A stretch of 64,000 nt of DNA from Glaciimonas sp. PCH181 (GTDB lineage: Bacteria > Pseudomonadota > Gammaproteobacteria > Burkholderiales > Burkholderiaceae_D). The position numbers and the translations under genes were made by a program. Below the pieces are notes generated by a model. The model saw only the letters and a program-made list of their open reading frames with translations, did not search any database and was not told the DNA's origin. Location: the NCBI RefSeq assembly GCF_003056055.1, contig NZ_PYFP01000001.1, forward strand, positions 186,001 to 250,000, written 5' to 3'. Every line of letters begins with the position of its first letter. The first letter of the stretch is position 1. This document shows, in pieces, positions 27,715 to 36,875 of the stretch.

Positions 27715-28872
27715 ATGACATATAAAACTAACGTATTCGTCGCTGCTGCATTGCTAACTTGGTCGCTCGCCGGTAACGCCGCTGAGCCCATCAAGATAGG
27801 TGTTACCGGACCATTTACTGGCGGTTCGGCTCCGATGGGCGTTTCTATGCGCGATGGCGTTAAGCTGGCAGTTGCAGACATCAATGCTAAAGGGGGCGTA
27901 TTAGGTCGTCAGCTTCAATTGGTCGAACGGGACGATGAAGCAAAAAATGAACGCGGCGTACAAGTCGCACAAGAATTGATCAATAAGGAAAAAGTTGTTG
28001 CCACGGTTGGATTTGCGAATACTGGCGTAGCGCTAGCCTCGCAGCGTTTCTACCAGGAAGCCAAAATCCCGGTCATGAACAATGTGGCCACGGGCAGTAT
28101 CATTACCAAGCAATTCGTAGGTCCTGAAAATAAAGATAACTACATTTTCCGCACCTCGGCTAACGATACGATTCAATCGAAAATGATTGTCGACGAAGCC
28201 GTTGGTCGTCAGAAATTTACCAAAGTCGCCATTCTGGCTGACTCTACCAACTACGGCCAACTCGGTCGTGAAGATTTGGAAAAAGCACTTGCCGAAAAAG
28301 GTATTAAGCCGGTTTCTGTAGAAAAGTACAACCTGAAAGATGTCGATATGACCGCACAACTGCTCAAGTCCAAGCAGGGTGGCGCGCAAGTGATATTGAC
28401 TTACGGGATTGGTCCAGAGTTGGCGCAAATCGCAAATGGTATGGAAAAGCTCAACTGGAAAGTGCCAATTATCGGCAGCTGGCCGCTATCGATGGGTAAT
28501 TTTATAGACAATGCGGGCAAAAATGGCGATGGTGCCCGTATGCCGCAGACCTTTATTCAGGATGGCAATACCCCTAAGCGCAAGACCTTCATCGCGGCCT
28601 ATCAAAAAGCCTACAAGACTGACCGGATGCCTTCCGCAGTCTCTGCGGCGCAAGGCTACGATTCGATCACTCTGCTGGTTGCCGCGATCAAGCAAGCAGG
28701 AACAACAGATGGTCCAAAAGTGCGGGAAGCGCTGGAAAATCTGAAAGAGCCGATGGAAGGCGTCATCACTACCTATAAACAGCCTTACACCCATGACGAC
28801 CATGAGGCGATCAAGCCAAATATGGTGATGATCGGTGAGGTCAAAAATGGCCGTGTTGTGCTAGCCAAGTGA
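27715..28872 (+). CDS. livK: Branched-chain amino-acid-type ABC substrate-binding protein
   Basis: A 385-residue periplasmic binding protein of the LivJ/LivK (Peripla_BP_6) family. The signal peptide (MTYKTNVFVAAALLTWSLAGNAA) is followed by the typical domain start EPIKIGVTGPFTGG, then GVSMRDGVKLAVADINAKGG, NNVATGS and a C-terminal KPNMVMIGEVKNGRVVLAK. The ATG at 27715 follows an AAGAGGAAG ribosome binding site. Substrates of this family include Leu/Ile/Val, amides, urea and aromatic acids, so 'branched-chain amino acid' is a family label. It heads livK-livH-livMG-livF. Confidence 0.92.
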   Translation: MTYKTNVFVAAALLTWSLAGNAAEPIKIGVTGPFTGGSAPMGVSMRDGVKLAVADINAKGGVLGRQLQLVERDDEAKNERGVQVAQELINKEKVVATVGFANTGVALASQRFYQEAKIPVMNNVATGSIITKQFVGPENKDNYIFRTSANDTIQSKMIVDEAVGRQKFTKVAILADSTNYGQLGREDLEKALAEKGIKPVSVEKYNLKDVDMTAQLLKSKQGGAQVILTYGIGPELAQIANGMEKLNWKVPIIGSWPLSMGNFIDNAGKNGDGARMPQTFIQDGNTPKRKTFIAAYQKAYKTDRMPSAVSAAQGYDSITLLVAAIKQAGTTDGPKVREALENLKEPMEGVITTYKQPYTHDDHEAIKPNMVMIGEVKNGRVVLAK

Positions 28873-28885
28873 CGCTACCAAGATA

Positions 28886-28905
28886 CGTTCATATGAATAT
28901 GAACG
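28886..28905. repeat. Perfect palindrome after livK
   Basis: CGTTCATAT, two bases, then ATATGAACG: a perfect 9-bp inverted repeat 13 bases after the livK stop. It is followed by a second hairpin that has a T-tract. It may stabilise the 3' end of livK mRNA or bind a dimeric regulator. Confidence 0.6.
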
Positions 28906-28919
28906 GATATTGACGATAA

Positions 28920-28954
28920 GGCCAGTCCTTGAGATCCCGGGGCTGGCTTTTTTC
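28920..28954 (+). terminator. Internal terminator between livK and livH
   Basis: GCCAGTCC and GGGCTGGC pair around a short loop and are followed by TTTTTTC. It lies between the binding-protein gene and the permease genes, where partial termination would give the usual excess of binding protein over membrane components. Confidence 0.8.
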
Positions 28955-29009
28955 TTGCCACATAACGGCACAAATTGTCGCTTTTTTTCGTCATCTTGGA
29001 TAAAACATC

Positions 29010-29900
29010 ATGGAAATTCTTCTCCAGCTAGTTTTTAGCGGTATCGCGTTAGGCATGATTTACGCGGTCATCGCTTTCGGTTATCAACTTACTTTTGCCA
29101 CCTCAGGCACGCTGAATTTTGGGCAGGGCGAAGCATTGATGCTGGGCGCGCTGGTTGGCCTCAGCCTGGTCGGCAATATTCACGGCGGTCCCTATTTGAA
29201 TTACTGGCTGATGATCCCGGTCGTCATTGCGTTTGGTGCGTTACAAGGCGTCGTGGTTGAATGGATCGGCGTGCGTCCGGCCATCAAGATTAAATCTGAA
29301 TTCGGCTGGATCATGTCAACGATCGCACTCGCGATCATCTTTAAAAATGTCGCTGAAAATATCTGGGGAAAGGACGATCTGACTTTCCCAACGCCATTAA
29401 CGGCTACACCATTTCAAGTATTTGGCGCTAACGTGCAGCCGATGCAAGTAGTCGTGGTTCTGGGTGCGCTGGCAATGATGTTTGCGGTTGAGATGTTCAA
29501 TCGCAAATCGATCTACGGAAAAGCAGTAGTTGCGACCGCAAATGATCGGGATGCGGCCGGATTGATGGGCATTAATACCAGCATGGTGATTACGTTCTCC
29601 TATGCGTTGTCGTCCGCGACTGCTGCTTTCGCTGGCGTCCTCATTGCACCCTTAACTCTGACCGGCGCAACGATGGGCACCGCGTTAGGTTTGAAAGCAT
29701 TTGCAGTGGCGATTATTGGTGGATTGACTTCGGGCATGGGTGCCATCGTTGGTGGCCTGATTTTGGGCATTGCCGAAACTTTGACTGGATTTTATATCTC
29801 GACCGGCTACAAAGAAGTCCCTGGATTGGTCTTGTTACTCTTGGTATTAGCCATTAAGCCTGCCGGATTATTTGGCAAAACCGCGATCAAGAAGGTGTAA
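29010..29900 (+). CDS. livH: LivH-type ABC permease
   Basis: A 296-residue inner-membrane permease of the LivH family. It starts with the typical LLQLVFSGIALGMIYAVIAFGYQL and carries TSGTLNFGQGEALMLGA and the cytoplasmic EAA-like loop (ANDRDAAGLMGIN). Eight or so helices are visible. It begins 137 bases after livK beyond a partial terminator and ends two bases before the fused livMG gene. Confidence 0.92.
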   Translation: MEILLQLVFSGIALGMIYAVIAFGYQLTFATSGTLNFGQGEALMLGALVGLSLVGNIHGGPYLNYWLMIPVVIAFGALQGVVVEWIGVRPAIKIKSEFGWIMSTIALAIIFKNVAENIWGKDDLTFPTPLTATPFQVFGANVQPMQVVVVLGALAMMFAVEMFNRKSIYGKAVVATANDRDAAGLMGINTSMVITFSYALSSATAAFAGVLIAPLTLTGATMGTALGLKAFAVAIIGGLTSGMGAIVGGLILGIAETLTGFYISTGYKEVPGLVLLLLVLAIKPAGLFGKTAIKKV

Positions 29901-29902
29901 AG

Positions 29903-31891
29903 ATGAAAAAAAAATCATTTGCACTAGCCTTGCTGGGTATCGTCGCTCTGGGGATTTTTCCGCTGGTGTTTCATAACCCGTATTACATCCATCTCGCAGA
30001 AACCATTCTGATTTACGCCATTTTGTTGTTTGGTCTGGATATTGTGGTCGGATATACCGGTCAGGTGTCGCTGGGCCATGCCGGTTTGTTCGGTATTGGC
30101 TCCTATACCACCGGCGTACTGGTATTCAAATTAGGTTGGCCGTTTCTGCTGGCGTTGCCCTCCAGTTTGGCAGTAACGGCATTGTTTGGCGCCATTCTGG
30201 CACTACCGGCATTGCGCGTTACCGGACCTTATCTGGCGATGGTGACATTAGCATTTGGCACTATCATCGGGATTTTGATTAATGAAATGTCGTTTTTGAC
30301 CGAAGGCCCGATGGGCATCAAGCTCAGCAAGCCTTCGTTCTTCGGCCATAAACTCGATGAAGTCGAATATTTCTATCTAGTCGCAGCCTTAATGGTGTTG
30401 TCGTTATTGATGGTGCACCGGATTCTGAAATCGCATTTGGGGCGTGCTTTTCAAGCCCTGCGCGATAGCCCGATTGCCTCCGATTGTATGGGCGTGTCGG
30501 TATATCGTTACAAGGTCTACGCTTTCGTCATCAGCGCTGCCCTGGCTGGTCTGGCAGGGAGTTTGTATGCCTATTCAGAAGAATATATCTCACCGAATAC
30601 CTATAATTTCGAGCTGACGATTCTGTTCCTGCTGGCAGTCATCATGGGCGGTCGTAAAAGCCGCGCCGGGTCTTTGATTGGTGCATTAATTGTGGTGATG
30701 TTGCCGAGTCTGTTATCCGACATCGATTTGTTCCGTCAAATCGCCACTGTTATCGCTGTGGTCGGGGTAGCCGCAGGAGCCTTCTTGTTATTTAAAAAGC
30801 GCAAAACCGTTCGTGAGCTGGCCGTGCCTGTATGTGCCACCGTTGGTATGGCGGTTTTCTCGTTTCGGCTGGAGAATATTACCGATTGGCGTTTAACCAT
30901 CTTCGGGATCATGACGTTGTTCGTTGTGTATTACCTTCAGGATGGCATCGTTGGCTTTGTTCGCGGAATGGTGAGCAAAAAAGGTAAAACGCATCGCTCA
31001 CCAGTCACAGTAGTATCCACAGTTGAAGATAATGTTTGGGCGGGCAGTACCGGTAATGTCGCAATTGGTACTAATTTACTCAGCGCCAAGAAATTACTGA
31101 TGCAATTCGGCGGTCTCAAAGCATTGAATCAGGTGGATCTGAATATCGTGAAAGGTTCGGTGCATGGCTTGATCGGCCCCAACGGTTCCGGTAAAAGCAC
31201 CATGATGAACGTGCTGACAGGGATTTATAAACCGACTGCTGGCGTCGTCGAATTCAATGGGCGCGTCATCTCTGGATCGACACCGTCAGCCATTGCATTG
31301 GGCGGCGTTGCGCGAACCTTTCAAAACGTGCAGTTGTTTGGAGAAATGACCGCAACCGAAAACGTTCTGGTCGGTTTGCATCACACTTTCCGCAGCAATA
31401 TGCTGGACGTCATGTTTAACAGCCGTCGCTATAAAGATGAAGAGAAAGCTGCGCATGTCCGCGCGGCAAGTATTTTGCAATTCGTTGGCCTGTCCGATTT
31501 GGCAAATGAAGAGGCGCGAAATCTGCCGTACGGTAAACAGCGGTTGTTAGAAATCGGTCGTGCATTGGGCTTGAATCCAGAATTGTTATTGCTGGATGAG
31601 CCTGCTGCCGGGCTGACTGCACCGGATATTGTCGACCTCATCGCCATCATTCATAAAATCCGTGACCATGGCATCACCATCATTCTGATTGAGCATCATA
31701 TGGATGTTGTGATGACGATTTCGGATACTGTGACCGTGCTCGATTTCGGCCAGAAAATTGCTGAAGGCAAACCGGCGGCGGTGCAAGCCGATCCGGCGGT
31801 GATAGAAGCCTACCTTGGCGGTAGTGTTGGCGAACCGGATGCTGTCGCTAGCCACGTCACCCCATTAACTTCCAATGAAGCGGGGACCTGA
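29903..31891 (+). CDS. livMG: LivM permease fused to LivG ATPase
   Basis: A 662-residue fusion that joins the second permease (LivM, about residues 1-320) to the first ATPase (LivG, about 385-640) of this transporter. The permease part shows GYTGQVSLGHAGLFGIGSY and ALRDSPIASDCMGV. The ATPase part has Walker A GPNGSGKST near 424-432, the LivG-type signature LPYGKQRLLEIGRAL, Walker B LLLLDEPAAGL and the switch histidine IEHHMD. The linker includes an extra pair of hydrophobic segments at about 295-360. The frame is unbroken across the join, so it is a true fusion and not a sequencing artefact by internal evidence. Confidence 0.92.
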   Translation: MKKKSFALALLGIVALGIFPLVFHNPYYIHLAETILIYAILLFGLDIVVGYTGQVSLGHAGLFGIGSYTTGVLVFKLGWPFLLALPSSLAVTALFGAILALPALRVTGPYLAMVTLAFGTIIGILINEMSFLTEGPMGIKLSKPSFFGHKLDEVEYFYLVAALMVLSLLMVHRILKSHLGRAFQALRDSPIASDCMGVSVYRYKVYAFVISAALAGLAGSLYAYSEEYISPNTYNFELTILFLLAVIMGGRKSRAGSLIGALIVVMLPSLLSDIDLFRQIATVIAVVGVAAGAFLLFKKRKTVRELAVPVCATVGMAVFSFRLENITDWRLTIFGIMTLFVVYYLQDGIVGFVRGMVSKKGKTHRSPVTVVSTVEDNVWAGSTGNVAIGTNLLSAKKLLMQFGGLKALNQVDLNIVKGSVHGLIGPNGSGKSTMMNVLTGIYKPTAGVVEFNGRVISGSTPSAIALGGVARTFQNVQLFGEMTATENVLVGLHHTFRSNMLDVMFNSRRYKDEEKAAHVRAASILQFVGLSDLANEEARNLPYGKQRLLEIGRALGLNPELLLLDEPAAGLTAPDIVDLIAIIHKIRDHGITIILIEHHMDVVMTISDTVTVLDFGQKIAEGKPAAVQADPAVIEAYLGGSVGEPDAVASHVTPLTSNEAGT

Positions 31892-31892
31892 C

Positions 31893-32618
31893 ATGCTTTC
31901 AATTTCCAATTTACATGCAGCGTACGGCAAAGTTGAAGTCTTGCACGGGATTTCGCTGGAAGTGCCAAAAGGCAAAGTAGTGACGCTGGTCGGTTCCAAC
32001 GGTGCCGGCAAGACCACCACAATGCGCGCCATTTCCGGCATGATTAAGCCGAGAATTGGCACGATTATGCTAGATGGTAAAGACGTTACCGGACTTGATT
32101 CGCACAAAATCGCGCGTGCCGGATTGGCGCATTCGCCAGAAGGGCGGCGCGTATTTGCGACGATGAGCGTCACTGATAATTTGTTGTTAGGCGCATTTCC
32201 TCGCTTCACAAAATCGCGTCCGCGTGGCGACATTGCACACGATCTTGAAAAAGCGCTGGAGCTTTTTCCACGCTTAAAAGAAAGACAGACGCAATTGGCA
32301 GGAACGTTGTCGGGGGGGGAGCAGCAGATGTTGGCGATGGCGCGTGCCGTGATGCTGAATCCAGAAGTGATTTTGCTGGATGAGCCGTCGATGGGACTTG
32401 CGCCGATCTTGGTCGATGAAGTATTCCGCATCATTCTGCGTCTAAAAGAGCAGGGTATTACCATGCTGCTGGTAGAGCAGTTTGCAGCAGCGGCATTGAA
32501 TGTTGCCGATTACGGTTATGTCCTTGAAAATGGCCGCATTTCTGTACATGGTCCAGCCGAGAAACTGCGAAATGATCCAGCCGTGCAGGCTGCTTATCTG
32601 GGTGGTGGGCAGCATTGA
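31893..32618 (+). CDS. livF: LivF-type ABC ATPase
   Basis: The second ATP-binding subunit of the Liv transporter, 241 residues. It shows Walker A GSNGAGKTT, the signature LSGGEQQMLAMARAV, Walker B ILLDEPSMGLAP and the switch region LLVEQF. The ATG at 31893 lies one base after the livMG stop, with GGGGACC upstream as ribosome binding site. It closes the operon at a strong terminator. Confidence 0.94.
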   Translation: MLSISNLHAAYGKVEVLHGISLEVPKGKVVTLVGSNGAGKTTTMRAISGMIKPRIGTIMLDGKDVTGLDSHKIARAGLAHSPEGRRVFATMSVTDNLLLGAFPRFTKSRPRGDIAHDLEKALELFPRLKERQTQLAGTLSGGEQQMLAMARAVMLNPEVILLDEPSMGLAPILVDEVFRIILRLKEQGITMLLVEQFAAAALNVADYGYVLENGRISVHGPAEKLRNDPAVQAAYLGGGQH

Positions 32619-32650
32619 TTTACAAGTAATGCAAGCATGATCGTATGCGC

Positions 32651-32701
32651 AAAATCGGCCCCTGCCTCGCGGTTATTCAACGCGAGGCAGGGGCCGATTT
32701 T
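32651..32701. terminator. Very strong bidirectional terminator
   Basis: A perfect 21-bp stem (AAAATCGGCCCCTGCCTCGCG and its complement) around a 9-base loop, with A and T ends on both sides. It separates the liv operon from the convergent terC gene and can stop transcription in both directions. Confidence 0.95.
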
Positions 32702-32728
32702 TATGTTGCAGGGTAACTAAAGAATTAC

Positions 32729-33439
32729 TTAAGCATGTTTGCTATTTTTAGCAGCCATCCATCCACCGCCCAACACCGCAACCATCCCGATGATGTACGC
32801 AATATAAGTCAGCCATGACGCGTTGTCCCAGAAGCCTGCAAGCAGTGGCTCGGTCGTGATCATATGCACGGCGGTGTAGACCAGAATCGCTGCGCCGATA
32901 TAGATCGTAACGGGAAATTTCTCGATCAGTTTCAATGCCAACGTTGATCCCCAGACCATAATCGGTACTGAAATCAACAAGCCGATAATGACTAGAAAAA
33001 TGCTGCCATGCGATGCGCCTGCGACGGCGAGGACATTATCGATCCCCATCACGGTGTCAGCAATGATGATGGTTTTTAGTGCTGCTGCCATCGTCGTGAT
33101 TTTGCCGCCTTTGACGCTGTGATCGCCGGAATCGCTGAGTAGGCGGTAAGCGATCCAGAGGAGGGCTACACCACCGATAAGCAATAATCCTGGAATTTTC
33201 AACAGCCAGACCACAGCGATGGTCATCAGGACACGCGTGACAACCGCGCCCATCGTCCCCCAGATAATCGCTTTTTTGCGTAAATGGTCGGGCAAGTTGC
33301 GGGCTGCCATCGCGATCACGATCGCGTTATCGCCAGCCAGCACCAGATCGATGACGACGATTGATAGCAGGGCCGCGAAAAATTTCGCCATATCCCAATC
33401 GGCCAAGCCCAGCATTTCAAGTAAATGTGATAAATCCAT
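32729..33439 (-). CDS. TerC/YjbE-family membrane protein (probable Mn2+ exporter)
   Basis: A 236-residue TerC-family integral membrane protein of the YjbE/YkoY type. The metal-binding acidic motifs are visible: SIVVIDLVLAGDNAIVIAMA and IIIADTVMGIDNVLAVAGAS, each with Asp and Asn inside a helix. Seven helices are expected. The family exports Mn2+ and helps metalate secreted enzymes. The presence of a yybP-ykoY riboswitch upstream (33554-33702) supports a manganese role here. The ATG has GGAGATTGT just upstream. Confidence 0.9.
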   Translation of the reverse strand: MDLSHLLEMLGLADWDMAKFFAALLSIVVIDLVLAGDNAIVIAMAARNLPDHLRKKAIIWGTMGAVVTRVLMTIAVVWLLKIPGLLLIGGVALLWIAYRLLSDSGDHSVKGGKITTMAAALKTIIIADTVMGIDNVLAVAGASHGSIFLVIIGLLISVPIMVWGSTLALKLIEKFPVTIYIGAAILVYTAVHMITTEPLLAGFWDNASWLTYIAYIIGMVAVLGGGWMAAKNSKHA

Positions 33440-33553
33440 ACAATCTCCGTCTACATTGGTTAAGCAAAAACAACGCTAACCTCGAACAGACACGGAGTAT
33501 TACAGGAGAGTGGAGGAGAATTCACGACACAATGCCTGCATGGGTTCCATGCT

Positions 33554-33702
33554 GACAAAGGTCTTGCTCAACAGATTAAATCAATCTGCCAGGGTAACCG
33601 GGCGCAAGCGTTGTGCTTGTTCCGTGATGACGACTACCTTGCAAAACGTACTATCGCAGACATTGTCTGGATTTTACGCTTAAGAGCTACTCCCCTTTGG
33701 AG
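33554..33702 (-). ncRNA. yybP-ykoY (Mn2+) riboswitch upstream of terC
   Basis: Read on the minus strand, the region has the two conserved blocks of the yybP-ykoY aptamer: AAAGGGGAGTAGCTC at the 5' side and GAGCAAGACCTTTG at the 3' side. Between them are TCGTCATCACGG and CCGGTTACCCTGGCAG, as in proteobacterial members. The aptamer binds Mn2+ at the docked L1/L3 loops and turns expression on. A short hairpin (GCATGG/CCATGC, 33538-33552) follows directly and a pyrimidine-rich anti-Shine-Dalgarno stretch (near 33502-33518) lies before the terC ribosome binding site, so control is probably translational. The switch type is clear; the mechanism is inferred. Confidence 0.9.
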
Positions 33703-33824
33703 GGTGTGATGCCAGATACGACACCACAGGCGAGAGTGTACTACAGAAAAATCGCCTGTGAAATGGTTGTTGAAATAGTTGCACCAATAGTTGTTGAAAT
33801 GCACGCATATAACATATGAAGCAT

Positions 33825-34733
33825 TTACTGACTTTTACGCCAATATTCGGGTTGTACGTATGCGTGGCGTAAAAAATCCACAAAAGCCCGAATCCTTAGC
33901 GGTAAATGTCGCCGTTGTGCAAATACGGCGTAAATATCATTACCGGGCGCGGAAAATTCATCCAACACAGTGACTAATTGGCCCGATTCGATTTCGGTGC
34001 CAACCTCCCACATCGAGCGCCAGGCCAAGCCTTTGCCATTGATCGCCCAGTCATGCAAGACCTGACCATCGTTGCAAAACAGGTTGCCAGCCACTTTTAT
34101 CGTCACAACCTTGCCATTGAGGCGAAACGTCCATCCGCGCTGGCTGCCGTCGCTGCTCATGGCAAGGCAATTATGCTTGGCTAACTCTTCCAATGTGTGC
34201 GGCATCCCATGGCGCTTGATATAGGCGGGCGATGCGACCACGACACGTTTGTTATCTGCCAGTTTGGTGCCGATCAGGGTCGAGTCTGATAACGAGGCGA
34301 TGCGAATGGCGACATCGATGCTTTCGCCGATGACATCAACTACGCGGTCGTTTAAGTTCAGCGTGAGCGTAACATCACGGTGTTCAGCCAAAAAAGAGGG
34401 TATCAATGGAGCGACATGCTGACGTCCGAACCCAGCCGGTGCTGAGATGAGCAGGTGACCGCTGGCATGCGCACTGCGTTCAGAGACCGCGGCCTCAGCA
34501 TCCTCCAGATCGGAAAGAATGCGCTGGCAATCCTCCAAAAAAGCATTGCCTTCGTTAGTTAGTGCAATTTTGCGAGTGGTGCGCTGCAATAGTTTGACGC
34601 CAAGGCGCTCTTCCAGAGCATCAAGGCGGCGTCCGATCATTGCCGGGGCGATGCCTTCGGCGCGTGCCGCAGCGGAAAGGCTGCCTTTTGCCACGACCTC
34701 TACAAAGGTTGAAATTTGCTTAAATTGATCCAT
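33825..34733 (-). CDS. LysR-family transcriptional regulator
   Basis: A 302-residue LysR regulator. The N-terminal helix-turn-helix is MDQFKQISTFVEVVAKGSLSA onward (AARAEGIAPAMIGRRLDALEERLGVKLLQRTTRK), in the CrgA/AaeR-like subgroup that has TTRK after the wing. The co-inducer domain begins at GHLLISAPAGFGRQHV. The start ATG at 34733 fits the family; a 14-residue upstream extension does not. It is divergent from malate synthase, 323 bases away, so control of aceB is possible but not shown. Confidence 0.9.
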   Translation of the reverse strand: MDQFKQISTFVEVVAKGSLSAAARAEGIAPAMIGRRLDALEERLGVKLLQRTTRKIALTNEGNAFLEDCQRILSDLEDAEAAVSERSAHASGHLLISAPAGFGRQHVAPLIPSFLAEHRDVTLTLNLNDRVVDVIGESIDVAIRIASLSDSTLIGTKLADNKRVVVASPAYIKRHGMPHTLEELAKHNCLAMSSDGSQRGWTFRLNGKVVTIKVAGNLFCNDGQVLHDWAINGKGLAWRSMWEVGTEIESGQLVTVLDEFSAPGNDIYAVFAQRRHLPLRIRAFVDFLRHAYVQPEYWRKSQ

Positions 34734-35056
34734 CGTGCGATTAACTTTCGACTTTTCGAGGCCAGCGAATGCCAACGCCGAGCAACTTTGCTAACGATTA
34801 CCTGTTGAATACTTACAAGTGTTGACCACTTGTGACTAAAACGCATAGATCATATGATATTTGGTTTCACCTATGATGATTTAGTTAAAATATACTCTAT
34901 AGCGTAAAAATCAGCTATTGCCATTTCGCATCCTGCATACTGAATATGGTGCAATGCCGAATGTAGCGGCGCACAATATGCCATCTTCGGCTTGATGCAG
35001 AAGCAGTACGTCAAATTGAAAACCCGAAACAAAATGTTGAATAACAGGAGCCACGC
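34734..35056. other. Divergent promoter region of the LysR gene and aceB
   Basis: This 323-base region must hold both promoters. Candidate symmetric sequences are ATCATATGAT (34850-34859) and AGTGTTGACCACTTGT nearby, but no canonical T-N11-A LysR site stands out clearly. No gene is seen. Confidence 0.35.
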
Positions 35057-36643
35057 ATGACACAACTGACACTCCCCGCAGGTCTGGAAATTAACGGTGC
35101 GATTCAGCCCGGTTACGAAGAAATTCTGACGCCAGAAGCTTTGGCCCTTGTTGCAAAACTGAGCCGTTCGTTTGAGTCGCGTCGTCAGGAATTACTGGCA
35201 GTGCGCACGCAGCGCGCCCAACGTCTGGATGCAGGCGAGCGTCCGGATTTTCTGCCAGAAACAGCACATATCCGTGACGGCGACTGGAAAATTGCCCCGA
35301 TTCCGCAAGCGCTAGAATGCCGCCGGGTAGAAATTACCGGCCCGGTCGAGCGCAAGATGGTCATCAACGCCTTCAATTCTGGCGCTGATAGCTACATGAC
35401 TGACTTCGAAGATTCGAATTCGCCAGTATGGGATAACCAGATCTCCGGCCAGATCAATTTGCGCGATGCTATTCGCAAGACGATCTCGCTGGAACAGAAC
35501 GGTAAATCCTACAAGCTCAACGACAAAGTCGCCACACTGGTGGTACGCCCACGCGGTTGGCATTTGGATGAAAAACACGTTCTGGTCGATGGCAAGCGCG
35601 TCTCAGGCGGTATTTTTGACTTTGCGCTATTCATGTTCCACAACGCCAAAGAGCAACTCGCACGCGGCGCTGGTCCTTACTTCTATTTGCCAAAACTGGA
35701 ATCCCATCTGGAAGCGCGTTTGTGGAATGACATCTTCGTCATGACGCAAAACGAACTCGGTCTTCCACAAGGCACGATCAAAGCCACCGTCTTGATCGAA
35801 ACCATTCTGGCTGCGTTCGAAATGGACGAAATCCTGTACGAACTGCGTGAACACAGCTCCGGTTTGAATGCTGGCCGTTGGGATTATATTTTCTCGTGCA
35901 TCAAAAAATTCAAGCTCGACAAAGACTTCTGTCTGGCTGATCGCGCCAAGGTCACAATGACCGCGCCGTTCATGCGTTCTTATGCGTTGCTGTTATTGAA
36001 GACCTGCCACAAGCGCAATGCACCAGCGATTGGCGGCATGGCTGCGTTGATCCCTATCAAGAACGATCCTGAGAAGAATGATATCGCCATGGGCGGCGTA
36101 CGTACCGACAAAGCGCGCGATGCGACCGACGGCTACGATGGCGGTTGGGTCGCGCATCCAGGCCTGGTCGAATTGTCGATGGCTGAGTTCAAGAAAGTAT
36201 TGGGCGACAAGCCAAATCAGATCAGCAAGCAACGCGATGACGTCAATGTCACCGCTGCCGAATTGCTAGACTTCAAGCCAGAAGCGCCAATCACCGAAGC
36301 CGGTTTGCGTTACAACATTAACGTCGGTATTCATTATCTGGGTGCATGGTTGTCAGGCAACGGTTGCGTCCCTATCCATAATTTGATGGAAGATGCCGCC
36401 ACCGCAGAAATCAGCCGTGCCCAAGTCTGGCAATGGATACGCTCGACCAAAGGTGTTCTCGACAACGGCAAAAAAGTGACTGCCGAGATGGTGGTCGCGA
36501 TGATTCCTGAAGAGTTGGCTAAGGTCAAAGAATTGGTTGGTACTGGTGCTACGTATGACCGCGCTGCTAAGATATTTGAAGAAATGTCGACTTCGACCAC
36601 TTTTGCAGAGTTCCTGACACTGCCGCTATACGAAGAAATCTAA
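35057..36643 (+). CDS. aceB: Malate synthase A
   Basis: AceB condenses glyoxylate with acetyl-CoA to malate, the second step of the glyoxylate shunt, used for growth on acetate or from PHB breakdown. The 528-residue length and the order of motifs match the A isoform: [30 protein letters not shown] with catalytic acid residues, [12 protein letters not shown] (catalytic Arg), [41 protein letters not shown] and the closing segment. The ATG has AGGAGCCACGC just ahead. Isocitrate lyase (aceA) is not in the window. Confidence 0.96.
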   Translation: MTQLTLPAGLEINGAIQPGYEEILTPEALALVAKLSRSFESRRQELLAVRTQRAQRLDAGERPDFLPETAHIRDGDWKIAPIPQALECRRVEITGPVERKMVINAFNSGADSYMTDFEDSNSPVWDNQISGQINLRDAIRKTISLEQNGKSYKLNDKVATLVVRPRGWHLDEKHVLVDGKRVSGGIFDFALFMFHNAKEQLARGAGPYFYLPKLESHLEARLWNDIFVMTQNELGLPQGTIKATVLIETILAAFEMDEILYELREHSSGLNAGRWDYIFSCIKKFKLDKDFCLADRAKVTMTAPFMRSYALLLLKTCHKRNAPAIGGMAALIPIKNDPEKNDIAMGGVRTDKARDATDGYDGGWVAHPGLVELSMAEFKKVLGDKPNQISKQRDDVNVTAAELLDFKPEAPITEAGLRYNINVGIHYLGAWLSGNGCVPIHNLMEDAATAEISRAQVWQWIRSTKGVLDNGKKVTAEMVVAMIPEELAKVKELVGTGATYDRAAKIFEEMSTSTTFAEFLTLPLYEEI

Positions 36644-36681
36644 ATGTGAAATCGACTGTTGAGTCGATGCCATAGTGTTTG

Positions 36682-36710
36682 AAAAGCCGATCTTTAGATC
36701 GGCTTTTTTT
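36682..36710 (+). terminator. Intrinsic terminator of aceB
   Basis: AAAAGCCGATC, loop TTTA, GATCGGCTTTTTTT: an 11-bp stem and long T-tract about 40 bases after the aceB stop. Confidence 0.92.
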
Positions 36711-36796
36711 ATACCCGCACGGGAAGAAAAGAGCAGCTAAAAAGGCGCAAAATTTCCGCAGACGAGATTTAATGAAGAAATCTTCTGGTTTCTTAT

Positions 36797-36815
36797 TATT
36801 GCATTTTAAATGTAT
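36797..36815. promoter_or_regulatory. NsrR-type operator before nsrR
   Basis: ATTGCATTTTAAATGTATC matches the palindromic NsrR pattern ATGCATTT-N-AAATGCAT with two changes. It lies 60 bases before the nsrR start, consistent with autoregulation. A close relative of the site precedes hmp. Confidence 0.65.
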
Positions 36816-36875
36816 CAAATGTATGATGCCTTCAGTCGATCGTTTTTTTATCTCGCCACCTTAATACTGCGTTCA

